Assembly: GCA_030144965.1 (NCBI GenBank)
Contig: JAMPUU010000012.1
Location: 372,001 to 436,000, forward strand
DNA length: 64,000 bases
DNA from: Nitrospira sp. BO4
GTDB taxonomy: Bacteria; Nitrospirota; Nitrospiria; Nitrospirales; Nitrospiraceae
Direction of reading: 5' to 3'
In this document: in pieces, positions 28,073-38,130 of the stretch
How the letters are laid out: every line of letters begins with the position of its first letter
Position numbering within the stretch: the first letter of the stretch is position 1
The notes under the pieces: model-generated
Seen by the model: only the letters and a program-made list of their open reading frames with translations
What the model was told of the DNA's origin: nothing
Databases searched by the model: none
Made by a program: the position numbers and the translations under genes

Positions 28073-29191
28073 TTGAACGGTTGGAGATCCGCACGAGTGG
28101 TCAGGAATAGGGGATGTTTCCTCCAGCCAATAACCTTCCTCCCTCTTTCCTTGACAGTCTCTTCACTCCTTCGATACGATAACCCAGATCTAATCAGGGA
28201 TATCCGCTCGTTGCCCTTGTATTCCTACTACCGTTTTTTCCTCCCTTGGGCACTCACTCTTAGCCTTACGTTACCGGGCGAGGCAGCCCAGATTACAGGC
28301 TTGGAGTCCCCCAATAGCTTCGTCGGCGACCCCACGGCGAAAGAGTATTTCATATCCAACATCAATGGGGAGCCGGAGGCCCGAGACAACAACGGCTTCA
28401 TCACAAAGTTGAATTCCGAGGGGAAGATCATCCACCTCAAGTTCATACAAGGCGGCGTGACGGAACTTCTGCATGCTCCAAAGGGAATGGCCATAGTAGG
28501 ATCGATTCTCTATGTCGCGGACCTTGACCAATTGAAAGGCTTCGACAAGACAACCGGGAAACTTGTCACCTCGGTCTCGTTTTCCTCCCGATCCCAGACG
28601 CAGGTATCTCTGACCGACGTTGCGGCTTCACCGACCGGCCTCTTATACGCCTCGGACCAAACAGCCAATTCCATTTACCGCATCAACCCCTCGGACAATT
28701 ATCGAGTGGATCTGCTGATTCACGACGACCGACTTGCTGGCCCCGCAGGAATCGCGATCCATCCGAAGACCAATCACCTCATTGCCGTGAGTTGGGACAA
28801 AGGGAAAATTCTCGAGATCACTCCTGATGGACAGTTGACTGAACTGGAGTCGAATGGGTTTTTTACGAGCCGTTTCCAGAACCTGAGTGGAGTCGATTTC
28901 GATCAATGGGGCAATATGTATGTGTCGGATTTCACGAAAGGCAAGATTTGGCGCATGACCAGAGACCATCGATTTCAAGTCATTGCCGAATACCTCCCCG
29001 CCCCGGCTGATATCAGCATCGACCGAGAAAATAACCTCATATTGGTTCCCTATCACTACGTGCATGCGGCCGAGATGAACGGACTGGAAGCCCCGTCATC
29101 GGCCAGGCCCAAGGGCGATAAACGCACTCTGGCCGACTATGGGTTCATTCCTCCGCCCCCTAAGCCCGCGCCGGAAGAGATCAAAAAATGA
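28073..29191 (+). CDS. Exported NHL/SMP-30-like beta-propeller protein
   Basis: The product has up to 372 residues, but the true start is uncertain. A hydrophobic stretch near residues 52-70 (FFLPWALTLSLTLPGEAAQ) looks like a signal peptide, so initiation may be nearer 28213, where a TTG in another codon phase cannot be used; only in-frame codons qualify. After it come repeated units such as GFITKLNSEGKIIHL, LYVADLDQLKGFDKTTGKLV, LYASDQTANSIYRINPSD and MYVSDFTKGKIWRM, typical of beta-propeller blades. The C-terminus is PPPPKPAPEEIKK. The partner and substrate are unknown. The next gene overlaps by four bases. Confidence 0.65.
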   Translation: MNGWRSARVVRNRGCFLQPITFLPLSLTVSSLLRYDNPDLIRDIRSLPLYSYYRFFLPWALTLSLTLPGEAAQITGLESPNSFVGDPTAKEYFISNINGEPEARDNNGFITKLNSEGKIIHLKFIQGGVTELLHAPKGMAIVGSILYVADLDQLKGFDKTTGKLVTSVSFSSRSQTQVSLTDVAASPTGLLYASDQTANSIYRINPSDNYRVDLLIHDDRLAGPAGIAIHPKTNHLIAVSWDKGKILEITPDGQLTELESNGFFTSRFQNLSGVDFDQWGNMYVSDFTKGKIWRMTRDHRFQVIAEYLPAPADISIDRENNLILVPYHYVHAAEMNGLEAPSSARPKGDKRTLADYGFIPPPPKPAPEEIKK

Positions 29192-29889
29192 GCTCATGCG
29201 TCTATTGCCACAATCGGAAGGGGAAGCGGGCATGTCCGGCCCTGGGAGGATTGATCTGCAGCCAGTGCTGTGGCGAGCATCGCATGACACGAATTTCATG
29301 TCCCCACGACTGTGCCTATCTTGACAGCGGGAGTGATTACCAGCAGAGACGGCTTGGAGCACAATTCGTGTCCGTTCGTCGAGACTTCTATCAAGAGTTG
29401 GAACAATTGGGAGGATACAAAGCCGTCGCGCTCTTCAACCTGATTGAGGTCGTCACGTTCGGCTATTTTGAAGGACGAAGAGATGGGCAGGATGTCGAGG
29501 TCATCGCGGCACTGCAGACGCTCCGCCGAACACTCAGCCCGCTTCACATTCCGGCTGCCCCCGCACCGGTTTTTGCCGAGCGCCTCAAAAAAGAGTACGA
29601 AACTTTTCACAAACAGCACCCGGACCAGATTGCCGACTCGTCCGACGCCCTAACAATCCTGGATCGCGCCGTCCAGTTTGTGTCTGCATTTTCAGAGAAT
29701 GATTTCCAGTCAAGCCGGTTTCTTGGAGGACTGATCGGTTATGTGAAGATGCAGCATCCTGAAATCGCGGCGCACCTCAAGAAGCAGCATGAATCGGGGC
29801 ATATCCTTCTGCCGGGGCAATCGTTCCTACCACCGCCCGCCCCCGAGGAACATACCCATGGTCCCGACTGCCGGCATCATAGTCATTGA
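29188..29889 (+). CDS. Cys/His-rich metal-binding protein, function unknown
   Basis: The 233-residue protein begins with a dense cysteine module (SSCVYCHNRKGKRACPALGGLICSQCCGEH, then CPHDC) that could bind two or three metal ions. A helical middle region follows. It ends in a His/Cys tail, HTHGPDCRHHSH, reminiscent of metal-chaperone tails. The ATG overlaps the stop of the propeller gene as ATGA, so the two are translationally coupled. I do not recognise the family. No signal peptide is seen, so it is probably cytoplasmic. Confidence 0.7.
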   Translation: MSSCVYCHNRKGKRACPALGGLICSQCCGEHRMTRISCPHDCAYLDSGSDYQQRRLGAQFVSVRRDFYQELEQLGGYKAVALFNLIEVVTFGYFEGRRDGQDVEVIAALQTLRRTLSPLHIPAAPAPVFAERLKKEYETFHKQHPDQIADSSDALTILDRAVQFVSAFSENDFQSSRFLGGLIGYVKMQHPEIAAHLKKQHESGHILLPGQSFLPPPAPEEHTHGPDCRHHSH

Positions 29890-29925
29890 TCTTCCGGTCC
29901 AAATCTAAGGCAACTCGCCCTAAAG

Positions 29926-30546
29926 TTACTCCACAATCGTGACGGTCATTTCTACACGCTCTTTGGGATTATCCCGCTCGTCGCGCGCAACATTGACGAT
30001 CTTATCGGCCACACCGATTCCCTTGGTCACTTCGCCAAACACGGAGTACTTGCGATCCAAGAACCGCGAGTCCTCTACCACGACAAAAAACTGAGAGCCG
30101 GCCGTATCCGGCTCGGCTGCCCTGGCCATAGAAACCACGCCGCGCTTATGTGGGATATCGCTGAACTCCGCCTTAACGGTATAGCCGGGACCACCCTGGC
30201 CATAGGTATCCTTCTTGAGCGTATCCTTCGTATTCGGGTCACCGCCTTGAATCATGAAACCGGGAATGACGCGGTGAAAAATGGTCCCGTTGTAAAAGCC
30301 GGCCTTCGCCAGCTTAATAAAATTCTCCACATGTTTTGGTGCAACGTCCGAATGGAACTTGATTTCGATATCGCCGTATTTCGTTTTGATGATCCCCCGA
30401 GGCCCTTTCGGGGTTTCAGCCTTTGGTGTGGTCGCCGTATCCGCGGCAATAACCGACCCAATGCCCGAGACTGACAGTGCAATTCCCACCAACAGTCCCA
30501 TACACATTCGCCATCCTGTGCGCTTCAGCATCACCAACCTCCACAA
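29926..30546 (-). CDS. Exported peptidyl-prolyl cis-trans isomerase, cyclophilin type
   Basis: The 206-residue protein has a signal peptide (WRMCMGLLVGIALSVSGIGSVIAADT), then a single cyclophilin domain with FHRVIPGFMIQGGDP, SMARAAEPDTAGSQFFVVV and YSVFGEVTKGIGVADKI. The catalytic Arg is in FHRV and the Gln in IQGGD. It should assist protein folding in the periplasm. The ATG at 30531 is an alternative start. It lies downstream of rnc on the same strand and may be the end of that operon. Confidence 0.93.
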   Translation of the reverse strand: MWRLVMLKRTGWRMCMGLLVGIALSVSGIGSVIAADTATTPKAETPKGPRGIIKTKYGDIEIKFHSDVAPKHVENFIKLAKAGFYNGTIFHRVIPGFMIQGGDPNTKDTLKKDTYGQGGPGYTVKAEFSDIPHKRGVVSMARAAEPDTAGSQFFVVVEDSRFLDRKYSVFGEVTKGIGVADKIVNVARDERDNPKERVEMTVTIVE

Positions 30547-30589
30547 CCTTTACATGACAGTAATCTCTCATCCTACCACGTGTCGCGCG

Positions 30590-31297
30590 TCAACGCTCAA
30601 CTTGCTCCAGTGCTCGTTGCGCCGCCTCCTGCTCTGCTTCCTTCTTGCTGTGTCCTTGGCCAATGCCAAAGACGTTGTCATTCACGTGTACTTCGACTTC
30701 AAAGAACTTGTGATGATCGGGCCCAGTTTCTCGCACAATCACATACCGAGGCAACACTTCATATCGTTTCTGGCACCACTCCTGGAAGCGAGTCTTGTAG
30801 TCATCTCCTCCGGGCTTCGTTTGCAAAAGCTCGATGCGGCACAGCTCATCATTCAGCACATCGATGGTGAAATCGCGACTGGCCTCAAACCCTCCGTCAA
30901 GATAGACCGCGGCGATGACGGCCTCCAATGCATCAGCCAGGAGCGAGGCTTTGTCCCGCCCGTTCGAAAGTTCTTCTCCTCGACCGAGCTTCAGGTAGGC
31001 TCCAAGATCCAGACGCCTGGCGGCATTCGCCAGCGGGCTCTCACTCACGAGCTTCGCTTTGAGTTTTGAGAGAGCGCCCTCGCTCAACTCAGGATATCGG
31101 CTGGCAAGATAATCGCTGACAATGAGCGACAAAACGGCATCCCCCAGGAACTCCAGCCGTTCATTATGTTTTCGGTCCGTGTCTCGTCGTTCATTCACGT
31201 ACGATTTGTGTGTCAGAGCTTCCGTCAAGAAGGTCGAGTTCGTGAACCGATATTTTAAGAAGGCAGGAGGAGAATCGGCTGAAGAAGCCGGTGTCAT
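30590..31297 (-). CDS. rnc: Ribonuclease III
   Basis: This 235-residue enzyme has the catalytic signature ERLEFLGDAVLSLIVSDYL near residue 45 and the second acidic site in DALEAVIAAVYLDGG. The C-terminal double-stranded-RNA-binding domain contains DYKTRFQEWCQKR and GHSKKEAEQEAAQRALEQ. It processes rRNA precursors and structured RNAs. It starts 13 bases after fabF, a widespread bacterial arrangement in the fab cluster. Confidence 0.96.
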   Translation of the reverse strand: MTPASSADSPPAFLKYRFTNSTFLTEALTHKSYVNERRDTDRKHNERLEFLGDAVLSLIVSDYLASRYPELSEGALSKLKAKLVSESPLANAARRLDLGAYLKLGRGEELSNGRDKASLLADALEAVIAAVYLDGGFEASRDFTIDVLNDELCRIELLQTKPGGDDYKTRFQEWCQKRYEVLPRYVIVRETGPDHHKFFEVEVHVNDNVFGIGQGHSKKEAEQEAAQRALEQVER

Positions 31298-31310
31298 CGT
31301 GGCGTGGGTA

Positions 31311-32573
31311 TTAGGCGTCCAGTCTCTTGAAGATCAAACACGCATTCACTCCGCCGAATCCGAACGAGTTGGACAATGCCATCTGAATGGCAGTCGGCCG
31401 TGCTTTATTGGGGACATAGTCCAAATCACAGGCGGGATCCGGGTTGTCGAGATTAATCGTGGGCGGGAGCACCCCGTGGAAAAGTGCCAGAATACTGAAG
31501 ACGGCTTCAATCCCACCCGCTGCTCCCAGCAAATGACCGGTCATAGATTTGGTCGAGCTGACCGGAATGCGAAAGGCTTGTTCACCAAACACCTGTTTTA
31601 TCGCTCGCGTCTCAATGGCATCGGCCATCGTCGATGTGCCATGCGCGTTGATATACCCGATCTGATCGCGTCTGATTCCGGCATCTTTGAGCGCCAATTC
31701 CATGCAGCGGACGGCTCCCTCACCCTCTTCGGGCGGCGCCGTAATGTGATACGCGTCGCTGTTCATCCCATACCCGATAATTTCGCCGTAAATTCTGACC
31801 CCCCGTCGGAGGGCATGATTCAGTTCCTCGATCACTACCACGCCCGCACCCTCACCCAACACGAATCCATCCCGGTCCTTGTCGAATGGACGGCTCGCTT
31901 TGGTTGGTTCATCATTCCGGAACGACAAGGCCTTGGCCGCTGCAAATCCTGCCACACCCAACGGAGTCACGGCCGCTTCGGCGCCCCCGGCCACCATGAC
32001 ATCGGCATCACCCCGTTGAATCAGGCGATAGGCATCCCCGATGCAATGGTTGCCCGTGGCACATGCCGTCACCGCGCAAGAGTTGGGCCCCTTGGCTCCG
32101 ATCCGAATTGCCACTTGCCCGGAAGCGAGGTTGATGATCGTCATTGGAATGAAAAACGGTGAGACTCGCCCAGGTCCCTTGCCTTTGAGCACCTCATGAT
32201 AATGCTCAATCGACCCAAGCCCGCCGATCCCAGAGCCAATGTAGACCCCGACCTTTGTGGCCTCCTCCGGCGTCACCTTGAGGCCGGCATCATCCACAGC
32301 CAGCTGGGCAGCGCCCACCGCATAGTGGATGAACGCATCCATCTTCTTGATCTCTTTTTTCTCGATGAACCGAGCAGGGTCAAAATCTTTGACCTCACCG
32401 GCAATCTGAGCGTCATATCCCGTCGGATCAAACTTGGTGATTCGACCGATCCCCGACTCGCCGGCACAGAGCGCTTTCCAGGTCTTGTCGACACCCGTGC
32501 CTAATGGAGTGACCAGTCCTAAACCGGTGACCACCACACGCCGTGTGACCGGATCAGACGTTCCTTGAGACAT
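31311..32573 (-). CDS. fabF: Beta-ketoacyl-ACP synthase II
   Basis: The 420-residue condensing enzyme elongates fatty acids. The active-site cysteine is in [13 protein letters not shown], and the two catalytic histidines are in [15 protein letters not shown] and [14 protein letters not shown]. It begins [15 protein letters not shown] after about ten residues. The gene starts two bases after acpP and precedes rnc, in the usual acpP-fabF-rnc order. Confidence 0.97.
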   Translation of the reverse strand: MSQGTSDPVTRRVVVTGLGLVTPLGTGVDKTWKALCAGESGIGRITKFDPTGYDAQIAGEVKDFDPARFIEKKEIKKMDAFIHYAVGAAQLAVDDAGLKVTPEEATKVGVYIGSGIGGLGSIEHYHEVLKGKGPGRVSPFFIPMTIINLASGQVAIRIGAKGPNSCAVTACATGNHCIGDAYRLIQRGDADVMVAGGAEAAVTPLGVAGFAAAKALSFRNDEPTKASRPFDKDRDGFVLGEGAGVVVIEELNHALRRGVRIYGEIIGYGMNSDAYHITAPPEEGEGAVRCMELALKDAGIRRDQIGYINAHGTSTMADAIETRAIKQVFGEQAFRIPVSSTKSMTGHLLGAAGGIEAVFSILALFHGVLPPTINLDNPDPACDLDYVPNKARPTAIQMALSNSFGFGGVNACLIFKRLDA

Positions 32574-32575
32574 GC

Positions 32576-32809
32576 CTATGACTTTTCCTTAATGTAGTCC
32601 AATGCCTTCCCAACGGTCAGAATCTTCTCCGCATCCTCATCGGGAATTTCGATCGAGAATTCCTCTTCGAGTGCCATCACAAGCTCGACGGTATCGAGCG
32701 AATCCGCCCCAAGGTCTTCAACGAAGGAGGCCTCCGGTGTCACCTCGTCTTCCTCCACACCGAGCTGTTCAGCAATAATCTTCTTCACGCGCTCTTCAAC
32801 TGTTGCCAT
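32576..32809 (-). CDS. acpP: Acyl carrier protein
   Basis: The 77-residue acidic protein has the phosphopantetheine attachment serine in the motif [19 protein letters not shown]. Length and composition are typical of AcpP. GGAGG-type ribosome site precedes the ATG. It lies between fabG and fabF. Confidence 0.98.
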   Translation of the reverse strand: MATVEERVKKIIAEQLGVEEDEVTPEASFVEDLGADSLDTVELVMALEEEFSIEIPDEDAEKILTVGKALDYIKEKS

Positions 32810-32893
32810 CGCTACCTCCTTCCCCAGTATGACTCACTCTGCACCGCCACATGGGGATCTGTGACGGCTGTACGTCCAAGAAATTCGACGCTT

Positions 32894-33640
32894 TTATACC
32901 ATCAACATCCCGCCGTTCACGTGCAAGACATGACCCGTAATGTAGGCCGCGTCTTCGGACACAAGAAATCGGACAGCCGCGGCAACATCCGCAGGGGTAC
33001 CCAGCCGCCCCAACGGGATTTGTTTCAGCAACGTGTCTTTCACATCGGTCGGTAGTCCATGAGTCATCGCCGTATCGATGAAACCAGGCGCCACCGCATT
33101 CACCGTCACGTTACGGCTGGCATATTCCCGACCAACGGTTTTTGTGAACCCGATGACGGCCGCCTTTGAAGCCGAATAATTCGCCTGCCCCGCGTTCCCT
33201 ATCACTCCAACGATCGAGGCGATGTTAACGATACGCCCGTACCGCTGCTTGGTCATCGGCTGCAAGACCGCTTTCGTGCAATTAAAGGTGCCGTTCAGAT
33301 TGATCTGAAGCACCAGATTCCAATCTTCCTCCTTCATCCGCAACAACAATCCATCGCGAGTGATCCCCGCATTGTTGACGAGGATGTCAACTTTCCCCCA
33401 GGCCTTCAAGACTTGTTCGACCATCCCTTTGGTGTCATTGGCATCGGCCACGTTGACTTTCAGGTTCAATGCCTTTCGCCCTAGTTTTTCGACCAAGCCG
33501 ACCGTTTCCAACGAACGACCTGGGTCGAGGTCGGCCACGGCGATGTCCGCCCCCGCTTGGGCAAGGCATTCGGCAATGGCCCGACCGATTCCTTGGGCAG
33601 CGCCAGTGACAATAGCGGCTTTCCCTTGTAGCAACATCAC
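32894..33640 (-). CDS. fabG: 3-oxoacyl-ACP reductase
   Basis: This 248-residue short-chain dehydrogenase has the NADPH motif VTGAAQGIGRAIAE, NNAG at LVNNAGITRDGLL, the catalytic Ser in NIASIVGVIGNAGQ, and YSASKAAVIGF with Tyr and Lys. It reduces the 3-keto intermediate made by FabF/FabH. Two adjacent ATGs (33640 and 33637) are possible starts. It sits between fabD and acpP. Confidence 0.96.
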   Translation of the reverse strand: MMLLQGKAAIVTGAAQGIGRAIAECLAQAGADIAVADLDPGRSLETVGLVEKLGRKALNLKVNVADANDTKGMVEQVLKAWGKVDILVNNAGITRDGLLLRMKEEDWNLVLQINLNGTFNCTKAVLQPMTKQRYGRIVNIASIVGVIGNAGQANYSASKAAVIGFTKTVGREYASRNVTVNAVAPGFIDTAMTHGLPTDVKDTLLKQIPLGRLGTPADVAAAVRFLVSEDAAYITGHVLHVNGGMLMV

Positions 33641-33715
33641 AGACCTTTCCGGCGGTACCTTAACAAGCCGACAGAGCGTTCGTCATCTGGTGTTTCATGT
33701 GAAGCCGATTGTGCG

Positions 33716-34651
33716 CTAGCTCACTGCCTGGAGCGTCGCATCCAGTGACTTTGGATCATTCACATTCAACAATTTGGCGTCCGGCAGAATCCGCTTGATC
33801 AAGCCGGTCAACACGGTACCTGGCCCTACTTCCACAAACGTCGTGACCCCCATCTTTCCCATAGTATGCACGGTCTCCTCCCACAGCACGGAAGAGGGCA
33901 GCTGGCGAACCAACGACGCCTGGATTTCGCTTGCCAGTCTGATCGCTTTCGCCTCCGCATTGTTCACCAGAGGGGCGTTGAGATCAGACCACTGAACCGC
34001 AGCCAAGTCCTTGGCCAATCGATCAGCTGCTTGCTGCATCAATGGAGTATGAACGGGCACACTCACCGGCAGAGGGATAGCCTTTTTACAGCCTTGTGCT
34101 TTGGCCAATTCGATCGCTCTTTCCACCGCCGCCTTTTCACCGGCAATGACCACTTGCCCCGGCGAGTTGAAATTCGCCGCGGCGACAACCCCGACAGACG
34201 ACGCCGTACGGCACACATCCTTAACCACGCCGGCGGCGAGGCCCAACAGGGCCGCGACAAGACCGGTTCCCGGAGCCACGGCTTCCGACATGTAGCGCCC
34301 CCGCTTCTGAACCAGGCCAACCGCATCCCGGAATGAGAGGCCACCGGCCGCAACCAACGCCGAATACTCACCCAAACTATGTCCCGCCACCGCGACCGGC
34401 TTGATTCCGACCGGCTCCAACAGCCTCAACGCCGCCATGCTGCTGACCAGCAAGGCCGGTTGGGTGAATTCCGTCAGATTGAGCCGCTCAGCCGGTCCCG
34501 TAAAGCATAACGCCCCGACATCATAACTCAAAACCGAGGTCGCCTCATCGTAGACGGACTTCAAAGAGGGATGTGCGTCATAGAGCGCCTTACCCATCCC
34601 CACTGACTGAGAACCCTGTCCTGGAAAAACAAGCCCGATTCCTTGAGTCAT
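33716..34651 (-). CDS. fabD: Malonyl-CoA:ACP transacylase
   Basis: The 311-residue enzyme loads malonyl groups on ACP. The N-terminal motif VFPGQGSQSVGMG and the nucleophile serine in VAGHSLGEYSALVAAG are clear, and the catalytic His is in VSVPVHTPLMQ. Gene order fabH-fabD-fabG-acpP-fabF matches the standard fatty acid cluster. Confidence 0.96.
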   Translation of the reverse strand: MTQGIGLVFPGQGSQSVGMGKALYDAHPSLKSVYDEATSVLSYDVGALCFTGPAERLNLTEFTQPALLVSSMAALRLLEPVGIKPVAVAGHSLGEYSALVAAGGLSFRDAVGLVQKRGRYMSEAVAPGTGLVAALLGLAAGVVKDVCRTASSVGVVAAANFNSPGQVVIAGEKAAVERAIELAKAQGCKKAIPLPVSVPVHTPLMQQAADRLAKDLAAVQWSDLNAPLVNNAEAKAIRLASEIQASLVRQLPSSVLWEETVHTMGKMGVTTFVEVGPGTVLTGLIKRILPDAKLLNVNDPKSLDATLQAVS

Positions 34652-34776
34652 GGGGGGTTAGATATCTTAGAAATCCCCCGCAAAGTCAACGGGAAAAAGT
34701 TTCCACAAGCCGCCATTCTCCGCAATCAGCGCGAGTCTGCTCTACGAGTCGTGCCGGATCACCAACGGATACGCCC

Positions 34777-35751
34777 TTACCATCGGATCATCGCAGAAGC
34801 CCATGTCAATCCTGCCCCGAACGCACCAAGCATCACCAGCGAGCCATTCTTGATACGCCCTTCGCGGACCGCTTCATCCAGGGCAATTGGAATGGATGCG
34901 GCGGAGGTATTCCCATACCGATCGAGATTCAGGAGCACTTTTTCGATCGGAAGGCCGAGGCGCTCAATGACCGCCCTCAGAATTCGTACGTTGGCCTGGT
35001 GTGGTACATAGAGGTCAAGATCCTCCACACGGAGATGATTGGCAGAAAGGGTCGTGCGAGCGATGTCTTCCAAGGTGCGCACCGCGACTTTGAAGGTCTC
35101 GTTCCCTTTCATTTTGATGTACTGCTGGCGTTCCGCGATCACTTTTTCGGAAGGGGGAGTACGAGAACCTCCTCCCGGTACCATGATCAACTCACAGAGG
35201 GCGCCGTCTGAGCGAAGGTGAGTGGACAAGATCCCCCGTTCCCCATCACTGGCGCTGACGACTACCGCACCGGCCCCATCCCCAAACAGCACACATGTGT
35301 TACGGTCGCTCCAATCGGTGATGGCGGACATGACTTCTGAACCGATCACCAGGACATGACGCATCCCGTTCCTGACGTATGCATCCGCCACCGAGAGCGC
35401 GTAGACAAATCCGCAACAGGCGGCCGACAGATCACAGGCCGCAGCTTTGGTCGCACCGAGCTGATGCTGGACGAGACAGGCCGTTGCCGGGAGCGGGTAA
35501 TCACCCGTACAGGTGGCGACCAAAATCATGTCGAGGTCGGTCGCTGGCAGACCAGCCGCAGTCAGTGCCCGTTTCCCGGCCTGAACCGCCAAATCCGAAC
35601 AGGCTTCCCCGGTCGCTGCAATATGCCGCTCACGGATGCCCGTCCGTTCTCGAATCCATTCATCGGACGTGGCCACCATGCGTTCAAGATCCGCATTCGT
35701 CAGCACCCGGGCAGGCGCATAGGAGCCGGTTCCCGCAACATAGGCTTTCAT
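34777..35751 (-). CDS. fabH: Beta-ketoacyl-ACP synthase III
   Basis: The 324-residue initiator condensing enzyme has Cys-centred DLSAACCGFVYAL. The catalytic His and Asn are in YVPHQANVRI and DRYGNTSAASIPIAL. It joins acetyl-CoA to malonyl-ACP. Its start overlaps the plsX stop by four bases. A 125-base gap without a recognisable feature separates it from fabD. Confidence 0.96.
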   Translation of the reverse strand: MKAYVAGTGSYAPARVLTNADLERMVATSDEWIRERTGIRERHIAATGEACSDLAVQAGKRALTAAGLPATDLDMILVATCTGDYPLPATACLVQHQLGATKAAACDLSAACCGFVYALSVADAYVRNGMRHVLVIGSEVMSAITDWSDRNTCVLFGDGAGAVVVSASDGERGILSTHLRSDGALCELIMVPGGGSRTPPSEKVIAERQQYIKMKGNETFKVAVRTLEDIARTTLSANHLRVEDLDLYVPHQANVRILRAVIERLGLPIEKVLLNLDRYGNTSAASIPIALDEAVREGRIKNGSLVMLGAFGAGLTWASAMIRW

Positions 35752-36767
35752 GTTCCCAATTCCACCGGTGGACGGGAACGGCTCTCGTCGATATTCCGTT
35801 GAATCAGCTCTCGCACACGGCCCTCAGCCATGCCTTTTGCCCGTCGAATCGCATTTTTGATGGCCTTAGCCGACGATCGTCCATGGCAGATCATCGTAAT
35901 CCCATTGACCCCCAGCAGTGGGGCGCCGCCGAATTCGGCATAGTCGATTTTTCGCTTCAGATTCGTCAGAGGGCCGGAAATCAAGGGATAGGCCAATCGG
36001 CCCAGGAAGTGGCCGGAAATTTCCTTGAGCAGCAGCCTCTTGATCATCTCGGCAACGCCCTCGGAAATCTTCAACGCCACGTTGCCGATAAACCCGTCGC
36101 AGACGACGATATCGGCGATTCCACTGTACACATCCCGTCCCTCCACATTCCCCACAAAATTCATCGAACTCCCTTTGAGCAGCTTAAACGCCTCTTTGGT
36201 GACTTCGTTGCCCTTACTGTCTTCTTCACCGATGCTCAGAAGACCGATACGGGGATTCGGCTTACCGAGCAGATGCTTGGCATATTCGTTTCCCATCAAG
36301 GCGAATTGCTCAAGATGCTTGGCAGTGCAGTCGACGTTGGCCCCCACATCGAGCATGATCGCTTCCCCGCTCAGCGTCGGCAAGCTGGTGGCGATCGCAG
36401 GCCGCTCAACCCCTTTCGCAAGTCCTAATACGAAGAATGCCGCCACCATGCTCGCCCCCGTGTTCCCTGGGCTCACGACCGCATCAGCATGGCCGTTCTT
36501 GACCAATTCCGTCGCGATCCAGATCGACGAGTCTCGTTTCTTCCGAGCCACTGCGGCAGGCGACTCATGCATTTCGACGACTTGGGAAGCATGCCGGATA
36601 GACAGGCGGGAGTCGAGACAAGCCAGACGCGCACATTCCTGTTTGAGAGTCGTCTCGTCGCCGACAAGGACGACCTCGACATCCAATTCCCTGACAGCTT
36701 GAAAAGCACCCTCGATGCACGGCGCGGGGCCATGATCGCCGCCCGCGGCGTCAAGCGCGATCTTCAT
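35748..36767 (-). CDS. plsX: Acyl-ACP:phosphate acyltransferase
   Basis: The 339-residue PlsX makes acyl-phosphate for phospholipid synthesis. It starts MKIALDAAGGDHGPAPCIEGA, the family's characteristic beginning. Other conserved parts are SPGNTGASMVAAFFVLG, LDVGANVDCTAKHLEQFALMG and DGFIGNVALKISEG. I choose the ATG at 36767 because the in-frame GTG at 36785 would add six residues not found in the family's usual start. fabH overlaps its end. Confidence 0.95.
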   Translation of the reverse strand: MKIALDAAGGDHGPAPCIEGAFQAVRELDVEVVLVGDETTLKQECARLACLDSRLSIRHASQVVEMHESPAAVARKKRDSSIWIATELVKNGHADAVVSPGNTGASMVAAFFVLGLAKGVERPAIATSLPTLSGEAIMLDVGANVDCTAKHLEQFALMGNEYAKHLLGKPNPRIGLLSIGEEDSKGNEVTKEAFKLLKGSSMNFVGNVEGRDVYSGIADIVVCDGFIGNVALKISEGVAEMIKRLLLKEISGHFLGRLAYPLISGPLTNLKRKIDYAEFGGAPLLGVNGITMICHGRSSAKAIKNAIRRAKGMAEGRVRELIQRNIDESRSRPPVELGT

Positions 36768-36974
36768 GCGAGACAGTGTACTCACAGATGGCGTTGGACA
36801 GACAGGCTGAACACGCGTCGCCCCCCTGGGCTCACGTCAGGCGCGATGGACCGATTGCCCGAATACTTATGCAAGAAGACGCATCACGTTGGCGACATCC
36901 TGATTGCGATGGACGTCCTGTGCCCTCTTCAACACTCGGGGCTTTGGCACGTCGGCAAACCTTCGACATTCCGT

Positions 36975-37160
36975 TCACGCTTCTTCGACCTGAATGACTG
37001 CCTTGCCTTTATAGGTTCCACAGTTCAAACAGGTGTAATGCGGCAGCTTCAGCTCATGGCACTGGGGACAGACAGCCATCCCCGGCGGGGTCATACGCAG
37101 TTTTTGGGTGCGACGCTTGTCGCGTCTCGCCCTCGAATGTTTATGTTTGGGATTGGGCAT
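36975..37160 (-). CDS. rpmF: 50S ribosomal protein L32
   Basis: The 61-residue basic protein starts MPNPKHKHSRARRDKRRT. It carries the zinc ribbon CPQCHELKLPHYTCLNCG typical of zinc-binding L32. It follows yceD, its usual partner, and precedes plsX by about 200 bases with nothing recognisable between. Confidence 0.97.
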   Translation of the reverse strand: MPNPKHKHSRARRDKRRTQKLRMTPPGMAVCPQCHELKLPHYTCLNCGTYKGKAVIQVEEA

Positions 37161-37195
37161 GGTGGCTCCTTCTTCCGCTCCATCACGATCGCCGC

Positions 37196-37855
37196 TCAGC
37201 GATCACCGGGCTCTTGCAGTTTTTCCTTCATCTCGCGCAACACGTGAAACGGACCTCCCGTCGGCGCCTCGACGCAACCACACGGGCCTTCATTCAAATC
37301 TTTTCCGCAACGAGGACACAGTCCGAGGCAGTCCTCGGAACACAGGGGATGCATCGGAGCGGCGAGAATCAATTGTTCACGCAGCATCGGCGCCAGCTCC
37401 AGATGATCGCCCGTAAAGTAATAGAGGTCGTCGTTCTGCTCTTCTGTGTTAACTTCGACCTGTGCCGCCATTTTTTTCTTCCGCACATCATCTCGTTTGG
37501 GGGTGACGGGCGTCGCCTTGGCTTCCCGTTCGTAGGCCACTCGTAAAGAAAACGCCATCGGGTCTTCAAAATCTTTGAGACAGCGCACGCATTGGCGGAC
37601 CGCCGTCCCTTCGACCACACCGGTCACATAGATGGTGCGCTCGATCGCGCGAAGATCCAGTCCCACCGCCAGGGTTCCACGAATGGACACATCCGCATCC
37701 GTCAGTTCGAGCTCTTCACCCGTCAGGTCGCCCGACAACGAAAGACCTTCGGCCGTGATATCCGCGATTTTCGGTGTCAATACATCCATGGTCATCCTCA
37801 GCAGCGTGCCGCTGCCCCACCCCGGTGCATCGAAATCGCCTGTCACGTACGTCAT
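37196..37855 (-). CDS. yceD: DUF177 (YceD) family protein, 23S rRNA accumulation protein
   Basis: The 219-residue product has the YceD pattern: a cysteine pair in [13 protein letters not shown] and a second in [23 protein letters not shown]. Homologues affect 23S rRNA accumulation and are normally encoded just before rpmF, as here. The first ATG overlaps the rpsR stop by four bases. An internal ATG at 37789 ([12 protein letters not shown]) with GAGG before it is an alternative start that gives a more usual length. Confidence 0.85.
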   Translation of the reverse strand: MTYVTGDFDAPGWGSGTLLRMTMDVLTPKIADITAEGLSLSGDLTGEELELTDADVSIRGTLAVGLDLRAIERTIYVTGVVEGTAVRQCVRCLKDFEDPMAFSLRVAYEREAKATPVTPKRDDVRKKKMAAQVEVNTEEQNDDLYYFTGDHLELAPMLREQLILAAPMHPLCSEDCLGLCPRCGKDLNEGPCGCVEAPTGGPFHVLREMKEKLQEPGDR

Positions 37856-38106
37856 CGCTCTTCGGCGAAGCTGATAATCGCGATATGCCGAGCCCGCTTG
37901 ACGGCCACCGTCAGTTCACGCTGATGACGCATGCAATTCCCTGAAATGCGGCGCGGAACGATCCGTCCCCGTTCTGTCAAAAAATTCCGCAGGAGCCCGG
38001 CGTCCTTAAAATCGATCGGCGCCTTCTCCAAACAGAATCGGCAAGGACGCCTACGCTGAAATAACCGGCCCCCACCCCCGCCACGCTCGTTTTCGCTTCG
38101 ATCCAT
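37852..38106 (-). CDS. rpsR: 30S ribosomal protein S18
   Basis: The 84-residue S18 has the core [37 protein letters not shown] followed by [27 protein letters not shown] lies before the ATG. The usual rpsF-ssb-rpsR order is kept. Confidence 0.97.
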   Translation of the reverse strand: MDRSENERGGGGGRLFQRRRPCRFCLEKAPIDFKDAGLLRNFLTERGRIVPRRISGNCMRHQRELTVAVKRARHIAIISFAEER

Positions 38107-38130
38107 TACTGCCTCCTCATGCTCCTGCCG

